Below, one piece after another: positions 49,723 to 58,549 of a stretch of 64,000 nucleotides of DNA (position 1 is its first letter; each line of letters opens with the position of its first letter). Below the pieces are notes generated by a model. That model made no database searches and was not told the DNA's origin. It saw nothing but the letters and a program-made list of their open reading frames with translations. The DNA lies in the NCBI GenBank assembly GCA_025057905.1, contig JANWUX010000002.1, forward strand, positions 62,001 through 126,000. Direction: 5' to 3'. Both the position numbers and the translations under genes were made by a program. Source of the DNA: Patescibacteria group bacterium. GTDB taxonomy: Bacteria; Patescibacteriota; Microgenomatia; UBA1406; GWC2-37-13.

Positions 49723-51102
49723 ATGGTACTTCAGAGAGTTTTTCTTACCAATGACCGACAAATTGATTCAAAAAAAGAATTTGTTCTTTACTGGGTTCAA
49801 ACAGGCTTAAGAATTAAAGACAACTACTCTCTGAAATTTGCCATTGAGACAGCTAATAAACTCAATAAACCACTTTTAGTTGTCTTTGTTCTTAAAGTTT
49901 TCCCTAATGGAAATCTTCGGCAGTATCTATTCTTAAAACAAGGATTGCTTGAGTTTAAAGAGAATCTTAAGATGCTTGGAATAAGTTTTGTGGTAAAAAA
50001 GGTAGAAAACTTCAAAGAGGTGATAAGACTATTTAATAGGGCTTGTTTAGTGGTCACTGATTTTGGCTATCTTCGGCGTCAGCGATTCTGGCGCCAATAT
50101 TTTTCATCAAAAATTGAAACAACCTTCGTTGAGGTTGAGAACAATAGTGTTTTCAATGTTAAGATCATTTTTCCGAAAAAGGCCGAGTTTGCTTTTCAAC
50201 TGAGAAAAAAAATCTTTGAGCGACTCGCTTTTCTTGAAAAAGATTTTTCTTTGCCTGAGGTGAGAATTAAAGAAAGACTTTTTTTCCAAGCCTGCGACGA
50301 GGTTAAAAAGATCTTTGATGGTCTTCAATTCAAAGAGGACGTCACCCCAGCTTTCTTTATAGGCGGAGAGGCGGAGGCAGGCCGGCGACTTAACTTATTT
50401 ATCGAAAAAAAACTCCCCTACTATCGAAGATACCGAAGTGATCCCTCAAAAAACTTTCAATCAGACCTGTCTCCTTATCTTCATTTTGGATTTATTTCCC
50501 CGGTCACAATCGTCAGGAAAATCCTAAAAAGCCACTCAGTTAAAGATGAAAATGTCTTCTCTTTTCTCAATGAACTTTTGGTTTGGCGAGAACTTGCCAG
50601 AAATTTTGTTTACTTTGAACCAAACTACGACAACTGGCAAAATCTCCCCCCCTGGGCAATCAAAACTCTCGACCGCCATCAGTCAGACAGGCGCAGTCAT
50701 GACTACTCTCTTGAGGCTTTGGAAAAAGCCAAAACCCATGATCCCTACTGGAATGCTTGTCAAAAAGAGATGGTTATCACCGGTAAAATGCACAACTACA
50801 TGAGAATGTACTGGGCCAAAAAAGTCATTGAATGGACAAAGGATTGGCGCCAGGCCTACCAGTGGTTAGTTTACCTAAATGATAAGTATGAGCTTGACGG
50901 CCGGGATCCCAACGGCTATGCCGGCATTGCCTGGAGTTTTGGCCAGTTTGATCATCCCTGGGCTGAGCGACCAATTTTTGGCCTGGTTAGATACATGAGT
51001 GCCAGCGGTCTAGAAAGAAAGTTTAACATTGGTGCCTATTTGTCAAAGATTAACTCCCTCGAAAAAGCTCATAAAGAATCACCGCCAGAAAGAGGAAGTT
51101 GA
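49723..51102 (+). CDS. phr: Class II CPD photolyase
   Basis: YWVQTGLRIKDNYSLKFAIETANKLNKPLLVVFVL; KMHNYMRMYWAKKVIEWTKDW; LDGRDPNGYAGIAWSFGQFDHPWAERPIFGLVRYMS. Confidence 0.92.
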   Translation: MVLQRVFLTNDRQIDSKKEFVLYWVQTGLRIKDNYSLKFAIETANKLNKPLLVVFVLKVFPNGNLRQYLFLKQGLLEFKENLKMLGISFVVKKVENFKEVIRLFNRACLVVTDFGYLRRQRFWRQYFSSKIETTFVEVENNSVFNVKIIFPKKAEFAFQLRKKIFERLAFLEKDFSLPEVRIKERLFFQACDEVKKIFDGLQFKEDVTPAFFIGGEAEAGRRLNLFIEKKLPYYRRYRSDPSKNFQSDLSPYLHFGFISPVTIVRKILKSHSVKDENVFSFLNELLVWRELARNFVYFEPNYDNWQNLPPWAIKTLDRHQSDRRSHDYSLEALEKAKTHDPYWNACQKEMVITGKMHNYMRMYWAKKVIEWTKDWRQAYQWLVYLNDKYELDGRDPNGYAGIAWSFGQFDHPWAERPIFGLVRYMSASGLERKFNIGAYLSKINSLEKAHKESPPERGS

Positions 51103-51721
51103 ATCCGTAAAGAAAGTCTTCAATTGGAATTGATAACACTCGCTTCTGAACAAGAATTTTTTCTTCATAGATGACAATTGGTCTCTTGGTTAGATAGAGA
51201 TTAAAAATAAAAGTTAAGCCAAAAATAAGTATGGAAAAAACCAAGAAGCGAAGACTAAGGAGATGAGGCTTCTCGAAAAAAAGTCGGTCAGCGAGAATCA
51301 GGCTTAAATTGGCGAAAACGACAAAAGCCAGATAAGGTTTTCTTTTCCAAAAAAACAAAATAAGGTAAAAAGCAATGATAAACCCAAAAATTAAAAAATT
51401 CAGCCAGGAGAAACTGATTTCTTGAGGAATGATTTTCCTAAGGTTAAGCCAGATAACCAAAGAAGAAAAAATTACTACTGGAAAAAATAAGACCTCCTCG
51501 ACCGGCAGTTTGAGAATCTTTAGCCCGATGAGATGTTTTTCGTTAAACGACCACCAATGGTTGGTCACCTGGTGGTCATGGAGAATAAATAAAGCTGAGG
51601 TAACAAAAACTGAAAGAAAGAGTTCCCTGCTTACTCCTAAGAGCGTTTCTCGGTAGAAAAGATGAGCCATAAACGGCAAACCCAAGATGATGGTGTTAAA
51701 GAGCAGATACTCTAACTTCAT
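51050..51721 (-). CDS. Lycopene cyclase-domain membrane protein
   Basis: HDHQVTNHWWSFNEKHLIGLKILKLPVEEVLFFPVVIFSSLVIW (PxE[E]xLFF motif); overlaps photolyase 3' end by 53 bp. Confidence 0.85.
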   Translation of the reverse strand: MKLEYLLFNTIILGLPFMAHLFYRETLLGVSRELFLSVFVTSALFILHDHQVTNHWWSFNEKHLIGLKILKLPVEEVLFFPVVIFSSLVIWLNLRKIIPQEISFSWLNFLIFGFIIAFYLILFFWKRKPYLAFVVFANLSLILADRLFFEKPHLLSLRFLVFSILIFGLTFIFNLYLTKRPIVIYEEKILVQKRVLSIPIEDFLYGFNFLFLAVILYELFRGS

Positions 51722-51733
51722 TCTTGATTACTT

Positions 51734-52813
51734 TTACTTTTCTCGAGAAATAAGGTAATCAGTGAGTTCGTCAAGATCAGCTTTTGCTCCACGAGGGAAG
51801 TTTCTTTGAGCAAGTATGTTTTTAATTTTCATCTTGAGATTTTTGATGAGGGTTTCAATCTTTTTTTTGGCCGCGGATCTTAAATAAAACTCTCGAAGGC
51901 GACTAATCTCCGATTTAGATAGGTTTCCTCGCCCAAAAAGGTTGACAAATGATGACTGGCAAATTTCCGGGTACAGGTAATGATAGACGATTGTCTTTTT
52001 ATTCTCCTTAATATCAGAACCTAGAGTTTTGCCGGTTTTGTCAGAAAGAAAGCCGATCAAGTCGTCGGTAATCTGAAAGAGTATCCCGATCCCCTCTAGA
52101 ACTTTTATAAGTAGCGGATTTTTTGCCTGCTGGTTACCAGTCAAGATGAGGGTAGCGATGACTGGAACAACAAAAGTATACCTGGCTGTTTTGTAGAGAT
52201 ATATCCTTTTGATCTGTGCTAAAGTTGGTTTATAGTCAGTCAGACTATAAGTTATGTCGTCCATTTGAGCTAGGGCTACCTTAAGATATTCACTCACAAG
52301 AAACTCAGAAAGTTGAGTGCGAGTTGGCTGGTTTGTGATGATTTTTTCAAGAAAATGAGACCCAAGAAAGAAACCAAGATCGCCAAGGTTGACAGCTAGA
52401 CTGCTGCCTAAAAACTCCGGCCAATTAGAGAGTCCTTGGTACTTTTCCTGGAAGTAAAAATTAACGGTCTTCTCGCCTCTTCGGTAAGTGTCTCGATCCA
52501 TGACATCATCGTGAATTAAAAGAGTTGAGTGAATAATCTCGAGAAAACTTGCCAGAAAAAAAAGATTTTTATTATCGAAGTTTCTTTTTTGATTAAACCA
52601 TTCATCGGTCAAGAAAACGAGACTACTCCTTATTCCCTTCCCTCGGCTGACGAAGTTTTGGTAAAGAGAGAAGATCTCTTCTTTGGTTTTTGAATATGTT
52701 AAAAAATGAGGTTTGACTTTCATTAACTGGTCGTCAAGAAACCTGAAGATTTTTTTTCGATATTGATTAAGTTTTTCGGTTAAGGACATAGACAGAGAAA
52801 AACACCTCAACAA
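51734..52813 (-). CDS. Polyprenyl (geranylgeranyl) diphosphate synthase
   Basis: FLEIIHSTLLIHDDVMDRDTYRRGEKTVN; LFQITDDLIGFLSDKTGKTLGSDIKENKKT. Confidence 0.92.
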   Translation of the reverse strand: MLRCFSLSMSLTEKLNQYRKKIFRFLDDQLMKVKPHFLTYSKTKEEIFSLYQNFVSRGKGIRSSLVFLTDEWFNQKRNFDNKNLFFLASFLEIIHSTLLIHDDVMDRDTYRRGEKTVNFYFQEKYQGLSNWPEFLGSSLAVNLGDLGFFLGSHFLEKIITNQPTRTQLSEFLVSEYLKVALAQMDDITYSLTDYKPTLAQIKRIYLYKTARYTFVVPVIATLILTGNQQAKNPLLIKVLEGIGILFQITDDLIGFLSDKTGKTLGSDIKENKKTIVYHYLYPEICQSSFVNLFGRGNLSKSEISRLREFYLRSAAKKKIETLIKNLKMKIKNILAQRNFPRGAKADLDELTDYLISREK

Positions 52814-53615
52814 TTGTTTTTGCTATTTGAAAAAAAGTCGGCTTAAACTGATTCTTTTTGAAGATGAGATTGGGATTGGTGGCAATTTTTTTTCCGATCT
52901 GTTGGTAGAGAGAGACAGCAACTTTTATCGGAAAGAGAATGTTTTTCTCAAGGACTAAGTATCCTTTTCTTGCTTCTCTTTCCAGTCTAAATGATTTCTC
53001 GAGCAAGGCAGTGACTAACTTTTTGAGACAATTTCTTTTTTCTTCTTTCAGAAAATTCTTTTGAGTGAGATGGTGTTTTTTTAGGAGATCAGCCGGCAGA
53101 TAAATCTTTTGACGGCGGTAGTCTTCATAAAGGTCTCTAATATTGTTGATGATCTGAAGAGAAATACCAAGATTTTTAGCCTCAGGATAAACAGTTTTTG
53201 GCAGGCCAAACAGCTTCGCCATCATCACTCCAATGGTGCCGGCAACCCCATTAGTGAACTGGCTGAACTCTCTGAAGGTTAAGTATCTCTTTTTAGTCAG
53301 TTCCTTTTCTTGGGTTTTTAAGTAGAGGCGCATCTCGTGTTCAAGATTCTTTTCCTTGATAAGGTGGCCGATGTCGTTTACAATCCTTATTGATGATTTT
53401 CTTTCTTCTTTAAGGAAGGCTTCGAGATTCTTTTTCAGAAGGAAAAATTTTTTTTTGTTAGGCTTTTTCATGTCAACAAGATTGTCAATAATGCGAACAA
53501 AGGCATATAGTAAAAAGACCTGGTCTCGGATTTTCTTTGGGAAAAAGAGAGTTGAGTAATAAAAAGTTCGGGTGAATTTTTTAGTGAGTTTCTGATAGAC
53601 GCTGACCATATTCAT
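52767..53615 (-). CDS. crtB: Phytoene synthase
   Basis: TFYYSTLFFPKKIRDQVFLLYAFVRIIDNLVD; GISLQIINNIRDLYEDYRRQKIYLPADLLKKH. Confidence 0.9.
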   Translation of the reverse strand: MNMVSVYQKLTKKFTRTFYYSTLFFPKKIRDQVFLLYAFVRIIDNLVDMKKPNKKKFFLLKKNLEAFLKEERKSSIRIVNDIGHLIKEKNLEHEMRLYLKTQEKELTKKRYLTFREFSQFTNGVAGTIGVMMAKLFGLPKTVYPEAKNLGISLQIINNIRDLYEDYRRQKIYLPADLLKKHHLTQKNFLKEEKRNCLKKLVTALLEKSFRLEREARKGYLVLEKNILFPIKVAVSLYQQIGKKIATNPNLIFKKNQFKPTFFQIAKTIVEVFFSVYVLNRKT

Positions 53616-55086
53616 TCACTAGCTTAGCAACAATCTGGGCAGAGATTAAGACCGGCGGCATACCGACACCTGGGTTGGTGTGCTGACCGACATAAAAGAG
53701 ATTTTTAATCTTGGATGAGAAGTTTTTTGGCCGAAAGAGAGCTGTCTGAAAAAAAGTGTGGGCCAGGCCAAATGCCGCTCCAAGCGTTGCTCGGTAATCA
53801 TTGAGAAAATCTGTCCCCTGGAAAATTTTCTTGACAACAATTTTCTTTTCTATGTCTTGAACTTGATTAAGATGGGCAAACTGACGGAGAATTTTGATGG
53901 AAAAAGCCTGGCTTTGGTCTTCGTTAAGAAAAACACCGGGTGGCATGGGAACCAGAATCATGACGCTGTGGTGATTTTTTGGCGCAAGCGATAGATCGGT
54001 TTTCGTTGGAACATGCCAGTAAAACGATGGATTTGTGGGAATGGCTCTTTTCTGGTAAACCTCTCTAAAGTGATTTTCCCAGTCGTCAGTGAAAAAAAGG
54101 TTGTGATGGTCGCTTTTCTCTAGAGGATGGCGAATGCCAAGATAAATCAAGAAGGCTGAGGGTGAAAAAACTTTTTTTCGCCAGTAACTCTCTGGATAGG
54201 TTTGATAATTTGGCGGAAGGATCTTTGTCTCAAAAAAAGGGTAGTCAGCATTGACAACAACAATATCGGCCGGGTAGGGGGTTTTGTCAGTAACGACAGC
54301 GATTATTCTCCTATGAGATATCGTCACCTGTTTTACCTCTTCTTTTGTTTTGATAATCACCCCATTTTTTTCGGCTAGATCTTTTAAGGCTTTAACCACC
54401 TGATAGATACCTCCCTTTGGGTAGTAAATTCCAAGATTAAAGTCGGCATGAGTAACCAGCTTATAGAAAGCTGGCGTGTTAAATGGCGAGCCACCCAAGA
54501 AAACGGTAGTGTACTCAAGGACCTTCTGTAGTTTTTTAGATCTAAAAACAGCCTTCACATAGTCGTGAAGAGAGCGAAATAGGTCGAAGCGAAAAAGGAT
54601 ATCAAATAGAAGTTTTGGTCGAAGAAGGGTCTTCAGGTCACGGTAGTCTTGAAAGACAAGCTCTTTCATAGCTTGATTGTAGATAAACGCCGATTTTTTT
54701 AACACCAATTCCAGCTTTTTGTTACCGTCTTTTTCAAGTTTTTTAAATGTTTGTTTGTTTTTTTCAAGATCACTGGTGATGTCAAGGGTTGTTTTGTTCT
54801 CAAAAAAAATCCGATAGTGAGTTTTCAGGCGAATCAGTTTGTAGTAGTCAGTGGTTTTTTTACCAAAAATTTGGAAATAATTCTCAAACACCTCCGGCAT
54901 CATATACCAAGAGGGACCCATGTCAAAAAAAAAGTTCTTGAGTTTTAAATAACGAGCTCGTCCTCCAACCAGTCGATTTTTCTCAATGATAGTCACTTGA
55001 TAGCCAGCGTGACCAAGAAGAGCGCTTGTCGCCAGTCCGCCAATGCCGCCGCCGACGACAACAACGCGCCTTCCTGATAAATTCAT
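53581..55086 (-). CDS. crtI: Phytoene desaturase (CrtI-type)
   Basis: RRVVVVGGGIGGLATSALLGHAGYQVTIIEKNRLVGGRARYLKLKNFFFDMGPSWYMMPEVFENYF; YVGQHTNPGVGMPPVLISAQIVAKLV. Confidence 0.94.
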   Translation of the reverse strand: MNLSGRRVVVVGGGIGGLATSALLGHAGYQVTIIEKNRLVGGRARYLKLKNFFFDMGPSWYMMPEVFENYFQIFGKKTTDYYKLIRLKTHYRIFFENKTTLDITSDLEKNKQTFKKLEKDGNKKLELVLKKSAFIYNQAMKELVFQDYRDLKTLLRPKLLFDILFRFDLFRSLHDYVKAVFRSKKLQKVLEYTTVFLGGSPFNTPAFYKLVTHADFNLGIYYPKGGIYQVVKALKDLAEKNGVIIKTKEEVKQVTISHRRIIAVVTDKTPYPADIVVVNADYPFFETKILPPNYQTYPESYWRKKVFSPSAFLIYLGIRHPLEKSDHHNLFFTDDWENHFREVYQKRAIPTNPSFYWHVPTKTDLSLAPKNHHSVMILVPMPPGVFLNEDQSQAFSIKILRQFAHLNQVQDIEKKIVVKKIFQGTDFLNDYRATLGAAFGLAHTFFQTALFRPKNFSSKIKNLFYVGQHTNPGVGMPPVLISAQIVAKLVNEYGQRLSETH

Positions 55087-55634
55087 GAGAGATAGCGCTT
55101 AATTTTCGTAAGGGAGAGTTTCTTTACCCAGGGGGCAAAGTTAAAGTTCTTGAACTTCTTAAGGATGTTTTCTAAGCTGATGTAATCCATTCCATAGCTA
55201 AACTCCTCAACATTTTCTATCTTACCCTCAATCTCCATCAGATAAAGATAATTTATCTCATGCTCAGTGTAATCTGAATGAGGATCTTTTTCTTTGTAGT
55301 AATACTTTTCAAGAAATCTAAGACTCGTTATCTTTCCCTTTAGCCTCCACTCACGCTTAAAGTTTTCTTTGATTGCCTCTTCAACTGATTGGACATGGTC
55401 TTTTTTCAAGTAGCGAGGATGGGAAGAGAAAGATAAATCAAAAACATTGTTGAAAACTTTGTGCTTTCTTTTTTGAATAACAAATAAGCCATTGTTTTTT
55501 ATGATACAAGTGAAGCCTCGGTGAAGAACGCCTTTGAGATGAGCTTTCCAGCGATCGACCGGCCCAAGTTCTTTATCTTTTCTGTCAACCTGAATCAGGT
55601 CTATTTTTTGCGAAAAATACTCCTCTCGGTTCAT
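55083..55634 (-). CDS. idi: Isopentenyl-diphosphate delta-isomerase, type I (Nudix)
   Basis: GVLHRGFTCIIKNNGLFVIQKRKHKVFNNVFDLSFSSHPRY...EAIKENFKREW...EHEINYLYLME. Confidence 0.82.
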   Translation of the reverse strand: MNREEYFSQKIDLIQVDRKDKELGPVDRWKAHLKGVLHRGFTCIIKNNGLFVIQKRKHKVFNNVFDLSFSSHPRYLKKDHVQSVEEAIKENFKREWRLKGKITSLRFLEKYYYKEKDPHSDYTEHEINYLYLMEIEGKIENVEEFSYGMDYISLENILKKFKNFNFAPWVKKLSLTKIKRYLS

Positions 55635-57060
55635 AAAAAAGCCCTAGATGGCTTATTAATCAAATTATACCACAATCTTGAAGTAATGTTAACCAAAGAA
55701 AGGAGTGGCAAAAGCTCGAGAGATTTCCTCTGACTGGGTTTTCCTTTTTGATTTGCCAGAGCTGGTCTTTTGAAAGATTGATGTTTTATGTCAGTCAACA
55801 ACTCCCAAGGTATTTTTTTCTTTCTATGACCAAGCCAGAGACTGATAAATCTTCGCTGTTGATCATTGTCCTTTTCTTGTTTTAAAGGATTGTAAATTCT
55901 GATCGTGTTAATCCCAGTTATTCCAGCCTGCATCTGAAACTGAGGGAAATGAATGCCTGTTTCAAAATCAAGAAAGTAGCGAGAAAGAATCTTCGCAGCC
56001 TCCGGCCAGGGCTGGCGAAGCCCATGGCAAAAAAAAGAGACGACCATAGCTCTCATTCGAAAGTTAATCCAGCCCGTCTTCTTAAGGCTCTTCATCACTG
56101 CATCGACCAAGTCAACACCCGTTTCCCCCTCGGACCATCGCTCAATCAGCTCGTCGTTTTTCTGGTCGTAAATGACCTCATTTCAAAATGCAGGATTAAT
56201 GTTGGTAATCTCATACTTTGGCATGGATTCAAGTTTTTGAATAAAATTAGACCGCAAGTAAATTCTTGAGAGAAAGGCGTCGATGTTGATTTTTGTTTTC
56301 TGATTGTTTGGGTGAGTCTTAGCTGCCTGATAGACATATCTGGAGGAAAGATTGCCCCAGCTCAGGTAAGGTGACAGCCTGGAGCAAAAAAAAAGTCGCT
56401 TCATATGGTTTTGAGATCGATTTAAGATAATAAAAGACTCTATTATCCAGAAAATCTCTCAAGATTTTGATTGCCTCTTTTTCCCCTGGCTTTTGAAACC
56501 AGACGGGATAGTTGTCAAGCTTTCTTGAAAGGGTGTCTGGCAGACGAAACTTCTCTAGATTAAGTGTCGGTTGGTGGCCAGGAGATATCTTGGGGGGTAG
56601 CAGATTGGTGATTCAAGCCAAGAAAAAAGATGCTCACGCCAGTTTTTTCTCTCTTTTAAGCCTCTTAAGATCCCATCCTTTTCAATCTCAATCCAGTGAA
56701 TGTTTTTTTTCCTAAAAAAAACGTCTCAGTTTCTTGTCTCGGTCAAATGTCAAAAGCGTGCCAACTTCCTGATAGGAAAAAACTTTATGAATCTTTTTTG
56801 TTTATCAATTCCTCAAGGATTGCCGTTGCCTCACCAAAAAAAAACTCAACCTGGCGATGGTATCGGGCAAGCGATCTGTTTAAACTTTTGATTGACTAAT
56901 AGACGAACTGTAGATGACGAATATCTGAGTGATCGCTTTCCAGCAGAAAATGATCAAAAATGTAGATAATTCGGTAATCAAGGTTCTTCTGCTCTACCAG
57001 CGAAAAAAGCTGATTATCAACAAATCGAAGATCTCGTTTCAGGTAGACGATGTTAATCAT
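55631..57060 (-). pseudogene. Decayed photolyase/cryptochrome-family gene
   Basis: Start MINIVYLKRDLRFVDNQLFSLVEQKNLDYRIIYIFDHFLL...HLQFVY*(TAG 56896-56898)SIKSL; later frames give NIHWIEIEKDGILRGLK, LSPYLSWGNLSSRYVYQAAK, then intact tail VDAVMKSLKKTGWINFRMRAMVVSFFCHGLRQPWPEAAKILSRYFLDFETGIHFPQFQMQAGITGINTIRIYNPLKQ. Multiple frameshifts. Confidence 0.88.
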
Positions 57061-57146
57061 CGCTGCCTTTTTGAAACTACCCGAGAGAAAAATCCTTCGC
57101 TAATTTTTTTGATAAAATAACGAAGAAATCAAATTATAACTCAAAA

Positions 57147-57560
57147 ATGACCTCAAAGAAAAATAGGTCCCGACATCAACAGGAGATCAAGTCGATTATT
57201 GAAGAAATGTCTCACCTGTTCTCTTTTACTGATCTGATTGACATTTTCAAAAAAAAGAAAATTTCAATTCACCGTACAACCATCTATCGAAACCTAAAAA
57301 AGTTAATTACTGAAGGGAAGATTATTTTTGTCTCCCAGGAAGGAAAGAAAACTTTTTTTGAAAAAGCCAGCGACAAGGATAATCATCATCATCTAATTTG
57401 CCAGAAATGTCTGAAGATTTTTTCTTTCAAAGAAGATGAGCTTGATCGGGCGGTTGCCAGTGCCAAAGAAAAGATTGAGGAGCAAACCAGCTTTAGGATC
57501 AAGACCTTCAGATTTGACCTCTTTGGTCAGTGTTATTCTTGCTCGAAGAAAAGTGAATGA
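57147..57560 (+). CDS. Fur-family metalloregulator
   Basis: RHQQEIKSIIEEMSHLFSFTDLIDIFKKKKISIHRTTIYRNLKKLITEGKI; HHHLICQKCLKIFSF...GQCYSC. Confidence 0.9.
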   Translation: MTSKKNRSRHQQEIKSIIEEMSHLFSFTDLIDIFKKKKISIHRTTIYRNLKKLITEGKIIFVSQEGKKTFFEKASDKDNHHHLICQKCLKIFSFKEDELDRAVASAKEKIEEQTSFRIKTFRFDLFGQCYSCSKKSE

Positions 57561-58435
57561 TTAATTTTGGCTTTGGTTTTTTCTGCTCAACCGCTGACAA
57601 CAGTCTCTCAACTAACCACCGAATCTCCCTGAAAAATCTTAGCGAAAAGAACCTGCTCTCAACCTTCGAAAAAAACTGTCAGGATCTGCTGGCGCTTTTG
57701 AAATTATCCCACCAGCTAGGTTGTTCAATATTCCGGCTGGGTAGCCAGTTTGTCCCTTTCCTCACTCACCCTGACTTTAAGCCGGCCTGGTGGCAGACAA
57801 TTAAAAAACGCCTGATGGCTCTCTCTCCTGAAGTCAAGAAATTTGGTCTACGGCTAACTATGCATCCGTCCCAGTTTGTCGTTCTAAATTCAGATAGCCG
57901 TGAGGTTATCGACCGCTCTCTGGCAGAGATAGACTATCACTTCTTTGTTCTTGATCATCTTGGAGTTGATGAAAATGGCGTGGTTATCATTCACATCGGC
58001 AAGGGTAAAGAAGACAAGAAGACCTATCTAAAAAAGTTTATTAAAAAAGTAAAAGAAGAAAAATGGTTGAGGCGGCGGTTAGTGATCGAAAATGACGACA
58101 GTCTATACACAGTGGCCGACGCTCTTTTTGTGTTCGAGGAGACAGGCTTGCCGGTGGTTTTTGATTACTTTCACCATAAACTCAATCCCTCAGCAATCGA
58201 CCTAAAGAAAGTAATTATTAGCTGGCAAGGGCGAACTCCTGAGTTTCATCTTTCCTCTCAGAATCCCCAAGGAAAAAGGGGGGAACACAGTGATTTTGTC
58301 GTCACCGAGGACATCGATGGTTTTCTTCAGATGACCGGCTCGCTCCCCTATTTTGATTTGATTATCGAAGCAAAAAAAAAGGAATTGGCGATTATTGACT
58401 TTAAAAAGAGATTCAGTCAGAGCTTCAAGAACTAA
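57557..58435 (+). CDS. uvsE: UV DNA damage endonuclease (UVDE/UvsE)
   Basis: LLALLKLSHQLGCSIFRLGSQFVPFLTHP; GLRLTMHPSQFVVLNSDSREVIDRSLAEIDYHFFVLDHLG; VIHIGKGKEDKKTYLKKF; RLVIENDDSLYTVADAL. Confidence 0.93.
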   Translation: MINFGFGFFCSTADNSLSTNHRISLKNLSEKNLLSTFEKNCQDLLALLKLSHQLGCSIFRLGSQFVPFLTHPDFKPAWWQTIKKRLMALSPEVKKFGLRLTMHPSQFVVLNSDSREVIDRSLAEIDYHFFVLDHLGVDENGVVIIHIGKGKEDKKTYLKKFIKKVKEEKWLRRRLVIENDDSLYTVADALFVFEETGLPVVFDYFHHKLNPSAIDLKKVIISWQGRTPEFHLSSQNPQGKRGEHSDFVVTEDIDGFLQMTGSLPYFDLIIEAKKKELAIIDFKKRFSQSFKN

Positions 58436-58485
58436 GGACTTGGGCTTTTATTTCTTACCAGTTTTTAGATGCTTCTTTGAATCTC

Positions 58486-58515
58486 TTGACAGAGACGATT
58501 GTTATGAAGTAAAAT
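58486..58515 (+). promoter_or_regulatory. Sigma70-type promoter
   Basis: TTGACA (58486-58491), 18-nt spacer, TAAAAT (58510-58515). Confidence 0.75.
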
Positions 58516-58517
58516 CT

Positions 58518-58532
58518 TGCAACTAAGTTGCA
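58518..58532. promoter_or_regulatory. Perfect 7-1-7 palindromic operator candidate
   Basis: TGCAACT-A-AGTTGCA immediately downstream of the -10, 17 nt before ATG 58550. Confidence 0.75.
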
Positions 58533-58549
58533 TTTAAAAAATTTAAAAA

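Noticed and set aside
55949-56269. 106-aa + strand ORF
   Set aside because: Antisense to the decayed photolyase gene, whose motifs are clear on the minus strand.
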